DNA of 38,190 nucleotides from JAWLFY01 sp964462125 (GTDB lineage: Bacteria; Planctomycetota; Planctomycetia; Pirellulales; Pirellulaceae), in the NCBI GenBank assembly GCA_964462125.1, contig CAYWXT010000018.1, positions 1-38,190 of the forward strand, in the 5' to 3' direction. Numbering within the stretch: the stretch's first letter is position 1; each line of letters opens with the position of its first letter. The position numbers were made by a program, and so were the translations under genes. Below are positions 13,731 to 23,109 of the stretch, in pieces. The notes beneath the pieces were generated by a model that was not told the origin of the DNA, ran no database searches, and worked only from the letters and a program-made list of their open reading frames with translations.

Positions 13731-16721
13731 TTAGAATCGGCCGCCGCCACCTGGGGGTTGGCCACGGCCGCCCTCGGAGCCCCGGTCACCTCCGAATCCG
13801 CCCCGGCCGCCGAATCCGCCCCGGCCGCCGAACCCACCGCGCCCGCCGCGTCCCGAGCGGAACGCCTCGATCCGCTGTCGAATCTCATCCGGTGAAGGAC
13901 CGCTGGCTCGGCCGTCGTCATCGCGGGAGCGTCGTTGTGACGATCGACCCCCGTCGCCGTTGCTGGTCGACTCGCCGTCGCGCCCCAGCATCGACTCGAG
14001 TGCCTGTTGCACCAGGTCGGGTTTGACGGCCCCGGGAATCGCGAACACCGCGATTCCCTCCTCGGATTCCATCCCTTGTTGGTCGAGTGTGGTGACCAGC
14101 CGCCGGATCTCTTCGAAGTCTTGAGGGGTCGCGGTGACGACAAGCGAGTTACTGCGGGCATCGACGGCAACGGTGATCTTGGCCGGTTCGCTTTGGGATG
14201 CGGCCCCGCCGCCGCCGCCGCCACCGCCTCGTCCCCGGCCGCCGCCGCGCATCGCCGCAATGAAATCCTGAGGCGAGAATCCGCCACCGCGACCGCCGCG
14301 GCCCCCGCGACCCTGGTTCTCCTGGTCCGCCATCTTCTCCGCATAAATCGCCTTGACCAATTCGGCAACATCGTTGGCGTCCTGGTAGATCACCGGGATC
14401 AACGCCGGTCGTGCGAGCGTCTCCACCTCTTCAGGACTTTCCTGGACATCGATCTTTTCCAAGACCAGATCGATCAGTTCCAGATCGGTCGAATTGCCTT
14501 GGACGATCAAGGCGTTGAGCCGGGGATCGGGGACAATGCTCACCGACCCGGTCGATGTCAGAACGGACCTGGTGGAGGATTCGTCATCCCCTCCCATTCC
14601 GAGCAAACCGCCCAGCATCCCGCCGCCGATTCCCCCCATCATGGAATCGGCCAAAGAATCGCCCCCCGACTCGGCACCGCCGAGGACGCTGGAGACCAAT
14701 TCCGCAGCAACGTCGGCCTTGATGTACTTGAGCCAATAAATCGTGGGCAGTTCCGATTGGGTGCCGGAAGGGGTAGCGACCGACTGCATCAACGCTTCAA
14801 CGGCCCGCAGTGCCTCCGGGTCTTCCGACGCGATCACCACGCCTGCCGGGGTCAGCTGAACGATGATGTCCGCCCCCGCAACGCCCTCCTCGGCCGACGG
14901 TTGATCCTCCACCGCCTCCTCCTGGTTTGCGGCGGTATCGCCGTCAGCTTCGGCGTCGGGGAAGGGGGACCGATCCGACGGCGACTCGACCTCGCCATCA
15001 CCGGACTGGGGCGCGCCGACGAAATGCTGTTCGAACTCGGACCGACGGCGCGCCTCAGGCGGGATCTCGGGCCCCGGAGGCTCGGGCTCCTGTTCCGGTC
15101 GCGATTCGATCTCGGGTGATTCGGGGGGCGTCGCTCGCAGTCGCCGTTCCGGAATTCCTCGCGAACCACCGGCGCCGCGGGCCGGCATGACGGTCCGGAT
15201 TCGGTTCTCTCTGCCGGTCATCTGCCACAGCGATTCGATCCGACTGACCGCCTCCTCGGCGGCTCGGCCGGTGTACGGCAGGACGCGGACGCGGTCGCCC
15301 AAGCCGCCCAGTTCGTCATCTCCTTCAAGCTCGTTCAGCAGTTCCTTGACCATGGCGATCTCATCCTGAGTTCCGCGAACCCAGAGTCGTCCGGTGACCG
15401 GATCGCCATCAACGGTCGGCCCTTGGCCTCCCTCCTCGGTCACGCCGAAGAACTTATTGATCGTCAGCAGGGCTTGCGAGGGTTCCAGTCGATCGAGCTT
15501 GATGATCTCAAAATGGGTTCCCCGCCCTTCCAGTTCCGCGATCGTTTCCTGGATCAGTGTTTGATTCTCTGGCCGCGCCGAGGCAACGATCGCGTTCGTT
15601 TTCGGGTCGATCGCGATCCGGGCATCCGGCAGCCCCGCGAGCATCGTTTGCAGCACTTCAAAAACCGTATCGACATCCGCGGTCGTCACCGGATGGGAGA
15701 CCAACTCCGGCTTGGCCAGTTCGCCGGCGGCCTCCGGGTCGTCCGATGGCAGGGCAACATCGGCCTCTTCGATGACGCGTTCCAGCAATGCCACCTTCGC
15801 CGGCAGGCCAGCTGCGAAGATCCGATCCCCGTAGAGCGACACGGAGATACGGACGTCGTCGTTGGCATTCACGCCGGCCTCGAGCCCCAACAGCGGGCGA
15901 GCGATTTCCAGTAGCTCCTCGGCGGTACGGTGTTGCAAATCGATCGTGGCAACCCCGGCGACGGTTTTGGTTGCCGACTCCAGCACGTCCTGGATCGCCC
16001 TGAGCTTCGCCACGGTTTCGGTCACCTTGACCCGCCGAGCGCTGTCGAGCACCACCAAGTCTCCCCAAGGGCCGATCATTTCGGCCAACTCTTCCCGGGC
16101 GCTTTCGGGATCGATCCCGCCAAGGGGGAAGATACAGGTCACGATCTCACTGTTGCCACGCTCGGAAAACTGCTCTGGTGTGATCAGCTCCGCCGTCTCG
16201 CGGATCAGCTTGTTCGCGTTCTCCGACTCCAAATCGATGATCCGCAGCATTCGGCCATCGCGGACCAACGCCCAGCCGCGGCTGAGCAGCAGTCGGTTGA
16301 GCAAATCGAGCCCCTCGGTCACGCTGTAGGGCCGGTCAGGGTCGACGAAGTTCACGGTCCCCTGGGGCGTCTGGTCGATTTGCAGCGACAGATCGGCCTC
16401 CTCGGCAAACCATTCCAACACCACATCCCAGCTGGCGCCGTCGAAGTTGAACCGCAGCCGCCGCTCCCCTTGGGCCTTGGCGACCGCCCGATCGACGGCC
16501 GATTCCTGGTCGGCGCCCGATTCCTGGCCGGCGCCCGCCGGTTGCTCGTCCTGCTGCTCGTCCGACGCCCGTTGGTCGTCACCTAGCGGCGCCGAGGCGT
16601 CCTCGCCCCCGCCGGCCACCGCTGGCCCGTCGGTCTGCCCCAAGACGCGCGGGGGGCACGAGGCGAAGACGAAGCCCAGAAGCCCGACCGCAAACACGAA
16701 AAGGGTAATGGAAGATTTCAT
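13731..16721 (-). CDS. Secretin N-domain protein lacking the barrel, with RGG-rich tail
   Basis: From ATG 16721 the product has 996 residues and begins with an export signal (MKSSITLFVFAVGLLGFVF). Three or more secretin_N-type repeats are visible: around SHPVTTADVDTVFEVLQTML, TIYWLKYIKADVAAELVSSV and VIYQDANDVAELVKAIYAE. Each is followed by a strand pair such as DPRLNALIVQGN or DARSNSLVVTAT. Long proline/glutamate linkers separate them. The C-terminal secretin barrel, with its VPxLGxIPxLGxLF signature, is absent. The protein instead ends in arginine/glycine repeats of GGRGGF type (DNA 13736-13860), and another RG/G-rich stretch lies near 14200-14330. It heads the operon with the ATPase and protein F, so it is probably the periplasmic part of an export machine or an adaptor to a separate secretin. 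The open frame extends to 16793, but that part does not look like a signal peptide. Confidence 0.8.
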   Translation of the reverse strand: MKSSITLFVFAVGLLGFVFASCPPRVLGQTDGPAVAGGGEDASAPLGDDQRASDEQQDEQPAGAGQESGADQESAVDRAVAKAQGERRLRFNFDGASWDVVLEWFAEEADLSLQIDQTPQGTVNFVDPDRPYSVTEGLDLLNRLLLSRGWALVRDGRMLRIIDLESENANKLIRETAELITPEQFSERGNSEIVTCIFPLGGIDPESAREELAEMIGPWGDLVVLDSARRVKVTETVAKLRAIQDVLESATKTVAGVATIDLQHRTAEELLEIARPLLGLEAGVNANDDVRISVSLYGDRIFAAGLPAKVALLERVIEEADVALPSDDPEAAGELAKPELVSHPVTTADVDTVFEVLQTMLAGLPDARIAIDPKTNAIVASARPENQTLIQETIAELEGRGTHFEIIKLDRLEPSQALLTINKFFGVTEEGGQGPTVDGDPVTGRLWVRGTQDEIAMVKELLNELEGDDELGGLGDRVRVLPYTGRAAEEAVSRIESLWQMTGRENRIRTVMPARGAGGSRGIPERRLRATPPESPEIESRPEQEPEPPGPEIPPEARRRSEFEQHFVGAPQSGDGEVESPSDRSPFPDAEADGDTAANQEEAVEDQPSAEEGVAGADIIVQLTPAGVVIASEDPEALRAVEALMQSVATPSGTQSELPTIYWLKYIKADVAAELVSSVLGGAESGGDSLADSMMGGIGGGMLGGLLGMGGDDESSTRSVLTSTGSVSIVPDPRLNALIVQGNSTDLELIDLVLEKIDVQESPEEVETLARPALIPVIYQDANDVAELVKAIYAEKMADQENQGRGGRGGRGGGFSPQDFIAAMRGGGRGRGGGGGGGGAASQSEPAKITVAVDARSNSLVVTATPQDFEEIRRLVTTLDQQGMESEEGIAVFAIPGAVKPDLVQQALESMLGRDGESTSNGDGGRSSQRRSRDDDGRASGPSPDEIRQRIEAFRSGRGGRGGFGGRGGFGGRGGFGGDRGSEGGRGQPPGGGGRF
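13778..13850. repeat. RGG/FGG coding repeats
   Basis: A tandem array of short units encodes GGRGGFGG repeated about four times on the minus strand. A second, less regular glycine/arginine tract of the same gene lies at about 14200-14330 and includes a run of CCGCCG triplets. These low-complexity units expand and shrink easily by slippage. Confidence 0.7.
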
Positions 16722-17096
16722 GCGTTTTGACGGTGGTTCCAGCTTGAATTCGATTCCGCAAACGACTCGAGTGGCGTTCATCTTGCAGAGCACTCACGCC
16801 ATTCGCCGAGCCGGCCGAGGGACCTGAAGGGACATGCGTGGACGAGAATCCCGTATCGCGGGCACCGATCCCCCGAGGGACCCTCATGATAATTGACCCA
16901 CCGGGCTGCGATGAAGCTCCGCACACGAAAAGATATACTCGCTCAGATTTCCCCGTTCCTGGCTTCCGATGTAACCCCTCGGACCGGTTTGAGTTCTGTG
17001 AGGTCACGAAAGATTCTCGGGAAGCCTTGGGAGGGGGTGACATGATCGCTAGAATTTGGACTTCCAGAACTTCGCTGCCCCAGGCCACCACTGAAC
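16722..17096. other. Intergenic region between divergent secretion operon and map
   Basis: This 375-base stretch must contain the promoters of the minus-strand secretin-like operon and the plus-strand map gene. I see no gene in it. A TTGAGT at about 16990 with GATTCT 17 bases later is only a partial promoter match and is not claimed. An in-frame extension of the secretin-like gene (16793-16722) overlaps its left end. Confidence 0.45.
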
Positions 17097-17894
17097 ATGC
17101 TGAAGAAGCAGAAGAAACTGATTCTGTCGCAAAGCCAGCGCGACGCTATGCGGCACGCCGGCCAGGTCAACGCTGAGCTGATGGACGCCCTGCGCCCCCA
17201 CGTTCAGGCGGGCGCCACCACGGCCAGCATCGATGATTTGGTCCGCGAATGGTCCCACGCTCGCGGACACAAACCGGCGACGTTGGGCTACCAAAAGTAC
17301 CCCAAGAGCTGCTGCACCAGTGTCAACGAGGTGATCTGTCACGGAATCCCCGACAGCTACGTGCTCCGCGAAGGTGACATCGTCAATGTCGACGTCACCA
17401 CGATCGTCGACGGCTGGCATGGAGACCAAAGTGAAACCTTCCTGATCGGTGAGGTCTCCGAGGAGAAACGGGCGGTGACCCAGTGCGCATTCGACTGTAT
17501 GCACCTGGCCATCAACGCACTGACCCCTGGTTGCCGGGTGGCGACGATTGGCGAGACCGTGGTCCCGGAAGCCCACCGCCGCGGCTTCACCGTCGTCCGC
17601 GAATACGTCGGCCACGGGCTGGGACGGCAGTTCCACCTCGACCCCTCCATCCCCCACTTTCCCAACCGCCAAAGCCGGATCGATCGGCTCTTCCCCGGCA
17701 TGTGCTTCACCGTCGAACCGATGATCAATGCCGGCTCCCGTTACACCAAGAGCGACAAGGTTGATGGCTGGACGGTCCGCACGAAAGATGGTCGCCCTTC
17801 GGCCCAGTTCGAGCACACGATCCTGATGACCGAAACGGGCCCGGAAATCTTGACCCTGACCAAAAATGGCCCGCAGAAAGGGCATCGGTTCTAA
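17097..17894 (+). CDS. map: Methionine aminopeptidase, type I
   Basis: This cytoplasmic metalloprotease removes the initiator methionine from new proteins. Its 265 residues carry the complete dimetal site: Asp99 (NVDVT), Asp110 (GDQSETF), His173 (GHGLGRQFH), Glu207 (TVEPMI) and Glu239 (QFEHTIL). The substrate-pocket His82 lies in EVICHGIPD. Length and motif order are those of bacterial type Ia enzymes. A short lysine-rich N-terminus (MLKKQKKL) precedes the core; there is no SEC-C or zinc-finger extension. The gene stands alone, after a 375-base gap and 129 bases ahead of the hybrid pseudogene, and is probably transcribed by its own promoter. Confidence 0.95.
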   Translation: MLKKQKKLILSQSQRDAMRHAGQVNAELMDALRPHVQAGATTASIDDLVREWSHARGHKPATLGYQKYPKSCCTSVNEVICHGIPDSYVLREGDIVNVDVTTIVDGWHGDQSETFLIGEVSEEKRAVTQCAFDCMHLAINALTPGCRVATIGETVVPEAHRRGFTVVREYVGHGLGRQFHLDPSIPHFPNRQSRIDRLFPGMCFTVEPMINAGSRYTKSDKVDGWTVRTKDGRPSAQFEHTILMTETGPEILTLTKNGPQKGHRF

Positions 17895-18023
17895 CCTTCG
17901 TTTCGGCGATCCCGGGGGGGCACATCGTTCACGATTGGAGTTGGGCTTTCGGGGCTGGTATACTGCTTGGCCCCACCGGCGTCCGCCTTCACGCCCCGCC
18001 TTCGTTCAACGATTCCCGCCGCC

Positions 18024-18721
18024 ATGTCGGTCCTGCCACACGCCATTATGGGCTTGTTCTTGTGCACCTTGCTGCCGCAGGTTCTTTCGGCGGAGGCTCC
18101 GGACGGTCCCGAACCGGAACCGACGCCGGCGCCAGGGGAGTTCTTCATCACCGCGGCGGAGCGGGAGCATTGGGCGTTTCAGCCGATCGACGCGCCACCG
18201 CCGCCGGAGTGTTCACCCGCGACCTCCGGCCTGGACAATCCCATCGACGCGTTCAACGCTTGAAAGCTCGAAGAGCGCGGCCTGAGTTTCTCCCCGGCAG
18301 CCGATCGGGTGACCTTGATTCGCCGGGCAACCTTTGATCTGACGGGGCTGCCGCCGACGCCTGAGGAAGTCGAGGCGTTTCTCAATGATCGCTCTCCCAA
18401 CGCGTACCAGAACTTGATCGATCACCTGCTAGAATCACCCCAAGATGGCGAACGCTGGGGCCGACATTGGCTGGACGTGGCCGGCTACGCGGATTCCGAA
18501 GGCTACACCAGCGGCAACGCCTTGCGGACTACGTCGCACAGCAGACCGACGAGTGGGGACATCGGGCGGTCGAGGACATCGTCACCCAACACGATTTCCA
18601 TGCCACGCTGCTGCACCTACTGGGGCTCGATCACCAATCGCTGAGTTTCCAGCACAACAACCAACCGGTCTCGTTGGTCGAACCCGACCAAGGCCGGGTG
18701 CTCGACAAGCTGCTGGCTTAG
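18024..18721 (+). pseudogene. Hybrid remnant of a DUF1549 gene and a DUF1501 gene
   Basis: The reading frame starts at ATG 18024 with a signal peptide and FFITAAEREHWAFQPI, the usual opening of DUF1549 proteins without an N-terminal cytochrome domain. It is broken by an in-frame TGA at 18261-18263, exactly where family members continue (IDAF...KLEERGL). The same frame then resumes good DUF1549 sequence: TLIRRATFDLTGLPPTPEE, ERWGRHWLDVAGYADSEGYT. Between about 18515 and 18550 this ends. In another frame the sequence becomes the end of a DUF1501 protein, TDEWGHRAVEDIV, HDFHATLLHLLGLDH and so on, to TAG 18719-18721. In a complete locus a DUF1549/DUF1553 gene would be followed by DUF1501. An internal deletion of some 3 kb or more therefore fused the two, and the gene also has a nonsense mutation. 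It should be non-functional. Confidence 0.85.
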
Positions 18722-20157
18722 GATCGTGCGAGAATGTCGCGGGCCACCACGCCAGCGACATCGGTCAGTCGGAAATCGCGTCCCGCGTAATGGTACGTCA
18801 GCCGTTCGTGGTCCAGGCCGAGCAGATGCAGGATGGTGGCGTGCAGGTCGTGAACGTGCATCTTATTTTCCACCGCGTAATAACCGAACTCGTCCGTCGC
18901 GCCATAGGCATAGCCCCCTTTCACCCCGCCGCCGGCCATCCACATCGTGAACCCGTGCGGGTTGTGGTCGCGGCCGTTACTTCCCTGCGCCGTGGGCGTC
19001 CGGCCGAACTCACCGCCCCAAATCACCAACGTATCCTCGAGCAACCCGCGCTGCTTCAAATCCTGCAAGAATCCGGCGATCGGCTTGTCGACTTCCGCAG
19101 CATTCTTCGTGTGTCCCTGGTACAAGTTCGAGTGCTGGTCCCACTGCACTTCACTGTCGCTGTGAGTGACCTGGACGAACCTCACGCCCGCCTCGAGGAA
19201 CCGCCGTGCCATCAGGCATTGGCGGCCGAAGTCTTCGGTGACCGGGTCGTCAATGCCGTACTGGCGGTGGGTCGCCTCGGTTTCCCGTTTCAGGTCCTGC
19301 AGTTCCGGCATCGATGCTTGCATCCGATAGGCGAGCTCGAACGAGCGCATGCGGCCTTCGAGCATCGCGTCCCCGCCGGCCGACTCCAGATGATCCCGAT
19401 TCATCCCAGCGACCAGGTCCAGCTGTTGCCTTTGCAGAGCGCGGTCGATCTGCGAGTTTCGCACGTGTTTGACCTTGGCGTCCTTCGCCGCAAGACTGGC
19501 GTTGCCGATCGGCGTCCCCTGGCATTCAGCGGGCAGGAACGCTGCCCCCCAATTGTTCACACCGCCATGGGCCAATGTCGGGCAAATCGTCACGAAGGCG
19601 GGCAGGTTTTCATTCTCGGTTCCCAATCCGTATGAGACCCAAGCCCCCATGCTGGGCCGCACCAATTGGTCATTGCCGGTGTGCAGTTTCAACAGCGCAC
19701 CGCCGTGGGCCGGGTTGGTGCCATGGACCGAGCGCAGGACACACAAGTCATCAATGTGGCGGGCGACGTTGGGGAACAGCTCGCTGACCGGGAGCCCGCT
19801 TTCGCCATAACGATCAAAACGCCACGGTGAGCTCAGCAGCGATCCTTGTTCGGCAAAGGTGATTTCGGGGAGATCGAACGGCGGGGGCTCGCCATCATGA
19901 CGATCAAGCTCCGGCTTGGGATCGAACGTGTCGACGTGTGAAGGCCCCCCCTTCATGAACAGAAAGACGATCCGCTTGGCGCGGGGCAGGAAGTGGGGCG
20001 GCTTGGCGGTCGACCGGCGGATTTCACCCGGCGCCGCCGACGCGTTGTCCGCCGCGAACGAGTCTGCCAACATCGCGGTTAGCGCCAACCCGCCAAAGCC
20101 GACCGCGGAATGCCGTAGCAACTGCCGCCGATGATAAACCGATCCGGTTGAAAACAT
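18718..20157 (-). CDS. DUF1501 domain protein, partner of the DUF1549/DUF1553 gene
   Basis: The product has 479 residues from ATG 20157 (MFSTGSVYHRRQLLRHSAVG), which opens an export signal of Tat character. An open frame reaches 20298 but overlaps the upstream gene and is not plausible. Family features are FLFMKGGPSHVDTFDPKP, NPAHGGALLKLHTG, THSDSEVQWDQHSN, WGGEFGRTPTAQG, RDHNPHGFTMWMAGGG and HDLHATILHLLGLDH. DUF1501 proteins belong with the alkaline phosphatase/sulfatase fold, and most members lack a proven activity. The gene follows the cytochrome-domain gene by 13 bases, the common planctomycete pair. Its stop TAA (18720-18718) interlocks with the TAG of the converging pseudogene. Confidence 0.93.
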   Translation of the reverse strand: MFSTGSVYHRRQLLRHSAVGFGGLALTAMLADSFAADNASAAPGEIRRSTAKPPHFLPRAKRIVFLFMKGGPSHVDTFDPKPELDRHDGEPPPFDLPEITFAEQGSLLSSPWRFDRYGESGLPVSELFPNVARHIDDLCVLRSVHGTNPAHGGALLKLHTGNDQLVRPSMGAWVSYGLGTENENLPAFVTICPTLAHGGVNNWGAAFLPAECQGTPIGNASLAAKDAKVKHVRNSQIDRALQRQQLDLVAGMNRDHLESAGGDAMLEGRMRSFELAYRMQASMPELQDLKRETEATHRQYGIDDPVTEDFGRQCLMARRFLEAGVRFVQVTHSDSEVQWDQHSNLYQGHTKNAAEVDKPIAGFLQDLKQRGLLEDTLVIWGGEFGRTPTAQGSNGRDHNPHGFTMWMAGGGVKGGYAYGATDEFGYYAVENKMHVHDLHATILHLLGLDHERLTYHYAGRDFRLTDVAGVVARDILARS

Positions 20158-20170
20158 GGCGTTACAAACC

Positions 20171-22942
20171 TCAATCCACAAACAAAAACTCGTTGCTGGA
20201 AAGCAGCGCCTGGCAGAAGACGGTCCAAGCCATCGCCGCTCCCCGCTGCTCACCGACCCGCGCGATGAACTCGCTCGCTCGCCGACGCTCCTCGACACTC
20301 GGCTGCCGGGTGAGCGTCCGCTGATAGAGCCATGCCACGCGAGCCTCCTCCTCGGACTCCGCCACGGCAGCCCGCTGGGCCAATGCTCCGGCTGCGTCGA
20401 TGACGAGGTCGTCGTTCATCATCAACAACGTCTGGGGCGCGATCACGGTCACGGACCGATCACCGCTCGGCATCGTCGGGTCAGGAAAATCGAACTGTTC
20501 GAGAAACGTGTAAAGGTGATTGCGGACCACGGGCAGATAGACCGCGCGCCGGCGGCTGGCGTAGTCGGTGTGATCGACCGACGTGTGGTTGAACACGAAC
20601 TGCCGGTTCCGAAGCGGAATTGTCTTGCCGCCCACCGTCCGATCGAGTTGGCCAGAGACCGCCAGAATCGAATCGCGAACCGGTTCCGCCTCCAAGCGTC
20701 GGAGGCGGAACTTCCACAGCCAACGATTCTCCGGGTCGACCTGCTGCAATGCCTCCTCCTCCGGATGGGAGGAGTCCATTTGATACACGTTCGACCGCAA
20801 GATCAGCCGGTGCAGCGCCTTGGTCGACCAGCCCGAGCGGATGAACCAGCCGGCGAGCCAATCGAGCAACTCGGGGTGGGAGGGTTGGTCCCCCAGGGCG
20901 CCGAAGTTCTCGGTCGTGGCGACGAGGCCGCGACCGAAATGCCACCGCCACACACGGTTGACGTAAACCCGTGCAGTCAGCGGATGATCCGGGTCGGCCA
21001 TCCAACGCGCCAACTGCAGCCGACCGCTTTGATCTTCCGGCAAGCTCGGGCTCGCGTCGTCCCGCAGCATCACTTCGGGGAACGCTCGACGGACCGGCTC
21101 GCCCAAGTTCCGGTGGCTGCCGCGGATATGGATCGGCAGGCTGACCAACACTTCGGCATCCCCAACACCCATCGCAGCCGGTTCGTCCGGGGCAGCACTT
21201 TCCGCCAGTCTCGCGTCCTCCTGCAAACGGTGATACTCCGCCAGGGGTTCCGCGTCCAGCGCGTACTCCGGATTGGCGGGAACGGCCAAAAAGCCCGACG
21301 TATCCTTCAGCGCGGCCTGGGCTTGTTCGTGGTCGGCGTCACTGAACAAGCTGCGGTAGTGCTCTTCGATCTCAGCCGCAGGTCGACCCTTGCGCACCTG
21401 CTGATGCCAGTCGGCCCACAATGGGTCGTCGCGATGGTATGCCAGGTGCAATCGGCAATGATGCAGAATCCGCGGATGGAGCCCCAACGGTTCGGCGACC
21501 GCGGTGACTTCCCGCAGCGATGCGTTGGGGGCGAACTGCGAGGCGGCCGCCAAATACGTCGCGGCGTCCTCCACCGCTTCGTCCCGCACCGCTGACATCG
21601 CTTGCGATTTGTACTGATTCGCCGCCGCCTTCTTCTCCGCGATTTCAGCGTCGATCTCCTCCAACCGTTCAAGCTCGGCCTCGTCAGCGAACGAGTGTTC
21701 GTTCCAGTGATGGATCGCGCCGGTCTTGCTGTCGGCCAGGGTGCGGGTGCTCTTGAAGATCGCCGCCAAGGCGTAATAGTCGGACTGCTTGATCGGATCG
21801 AACTTATGGTCGTGGCAGCGGACGCAGCCGAGCGACATTCCCATGAATGCTTTGCCGACCGTGTCGAGTTGTTCATCGACGATGTCCATCAACAGTTTTT
21901 CCTGATCGGGCTCGGCCAGCACCTTGGCGCCCAGCGCCAGAAAGCCGGTGGCCGTTTTGGTGCGCCGGTCCGCCTCGGGCAACAGGTCACCGGCGACCTG
22001 TTCGACGAGGAAACGGTCGAAGGGGTGGTCGTCGTTGAACGCGCCGATGACGTAATCGCGGTACCGCCACGCGTTTCCGTAGGCGAGATTTTCGTCCATG
22101 CCGTTGGAATCGGCGTAGCGGGCGACGTCGAGCCAGTGCCGGCCCCAACGCTCCCCGTACCGCGGCGAGGCGAGTAACCGATCCACGACGCGACCAAACG
22201 CCCCCGGCTCCTTGTCGGCCAAAAAGGCTTCTGTCTCTTCAGGGGTCGGCGGAAGCCCGATCAGATTCAACGTGACCCGGCGAAGCAGTGTCCGGCGGTC
22301 GACCCGCGGCGCCGGGGTCGCTCCCACCTCGCCGAGGCGATCCAAAACGAAAGCGTCGATCGGCGTCCGTATCCACTGCGAGTCACTCGCCCCGGGGACC
22401 TGCGGGTCAGCCAACGGACGGAAACTCCAAAACTCCCGCCCCGCTTCCACGCTCATTCCGGTCGGAACCTGCGACGATCTCAAGGGCTGGTCCACTCGCG
22501 GATCGGGAACCCCCATCTCGACCCATGCCTCCAGGACCTCGACTTGGTCATCGGGAAGCCGGCCCTCGGGCGGCATCTGCAGGTCAAGGTTTTCATAGCG
22601 GACCGCCTCCAGGAGTCGGCTGGCGTCGGGCTCTCCAGGAACAACCGCCGGCCCGCTATCGCCGCCGCGGAGCAAACCCTCCCGCGAATCGAGCTGAAAA
22701 CCACCATCCTGCTCATCGCCTCCATGGCAGTCGTAACAGTGGGTCACCAACAGGGGCCGGACATGTTTTTCGAAATATTCCAAGCCGGTGGCGTCCAGCG
22801 CGGCGGGGTTCGCGCTGGCCGAGTTCTCGGTCTCACCGCCGGTGGCAGTCTGTTCAACCGACAGATTCGCGAGCACAGCGGTGGCCAACAGTCCCGCCAG
22901 GCCGAGAGCGAATGGAGCTCGTATCCAGCAGCAGTGATGCAT
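20171..22942 (-). CDS. Planctomycete cytochrome protein with DUF1549 and DUF1553
   Basis: This is a 923-residue exported protein. A signal peptide (about 1-30) is followed by the planctomycete cytochrome C domain with heme motif CYDCH (residues 69-73) and PPEGRLPDDQVEVLEAWVEMG. Then comes a linker to DUF1549 (about 165-385), with TLLRRVTLNLIGLPPTPEE, YGERWGRHWLDVARYADSNG and a second CXXCH (CVRCH, 373-377). A coiled-coil-like insert follows (about 420-470, EIAEKKAAANQYKSQ). The C-terminal DUF1553 (about 660-910) contains PLTARVYVNRVWRWHFGRGL and ends in ALLSSNEFLFVD. The family is thought to work at the cell surface with DUF1501 proteins, and its substrate is unknown. Upstream lies a 105-bp repeat array in the divergent intergenic region. 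Confidence 0.93.
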   Translation of the reverse strand: MHHCCWIRAPFALGLAGLLATAVLANLSVEQTATGGETENSASANPAALDATGLEYFEKHVRPLLVTHCYDCHGGDEQDGGFQLDSREGLLRGGDSGPAVVPGEPDASRLLEAVRYENLDLQMPPEGRLPDDQVEVLEAWVEMGVPDPRVDQPLRSSQVPTGMSVEAGREFWSFRPLADPQVPGASDSQWIRTPIDAFVLDRLGEVGATPAPRVDRRTLLRRVTLNLIGLPPTPEETEAFLADKEPGAFGRVVDRLLASPRYGERWGRHWLDVARYADSNGMDENLAYGNAWRYRDYVIGAFNDDHPFDRFLVEQVAGDLLPEADRRTKTATGFLALGAKVLAEPDQEKLLMDIVDEQLDTVGKAFMGMSLGCVRCHDHKFDPIKQSDYYALAAIFKSTRTLADSKTGAIHHWNEHSFADEAELERLEEIDAEIAEKKAAANQYKSQAMSAVRDEAVEDAATYLAAASQFAPNASLREVTAVAEPLGLHPRILHHCRLHLAYHRDDPLWADWHQQVRKGRPAAEIEEHYRSLFSDADHEQAQAALKDTSGFLAVPANPEYALDAEPLAEYHRLQEDARLAESAAPDEPAAMGVGDAEVLVSLPIHIRGSHRNLGEPVRRAFPEVMLRDDASPSLPEDQSGRLQLARWMADPDHPLTARVYVNRVWRWHFGRGLVATTENFGALGDQPSHPELLDWLAGWFIRSGWSTKALHRLILRSNVYQMDSSHPEEEALQQVDPENRWLWKFRLRRLEAEPVRDSILAVSGQLDRTVGGKTIPLRNRQFVFNHTSVDHTDYASRRRAVYLPVVRNHLYTFLEQFDFPDPTMPSGDRSVTVIAPQTLLMMNDDLVIDAAGALAQRAAVAESEEEARVAWLYQRTLTRQPSVEERRRASEFIARVGEQRGAAMAWTVFCQALLSSNEFLFVD

Positions 22943-23084
22943 CGACTCCTCGAACTAATCGCGGTATCCCTGGGCAATCTCGGGACCATCGGCAGCCGGC
23001 CTGCGTTGTCCACTCTCATCTGAATCCCGTCTGACGAATGTCCATTGTAAAGGTTCGCCGCTTCGAGCACATGCATTAAGTTGT

Positions 23085-23109
23085 ACGTCCGTTTCGCCGA
23101 AACGGACGT
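23085..23109. repeat. Perfect 12-bp-arm palindrome
   Basis: ACGTCCGTTTCG (23085-23096) is followed by one C and then CGAAACGGACGT (23098-23109), the exact inverted copy. The right arm is the first part of the 105-bp repeat. The palindrome may be a hairpin in RNA, a protein-binding site, or a junction of repeat copies in opposite orientation. Confidence 0.85.

Noticed and set aside
18255..18300. Selenocysteine or stop read-through at the in-frame TGA
   Set aside because: No stem-loop of the expected kind was noticed after the TGA, and the gene is also broken by a later deletion and frameshift.
20156..21595. 479-residue open frame on the plus strand
   Set aside because: It is antisense to the DUF1553 half of the minus-strand cytochrome gene and lacks any domain.
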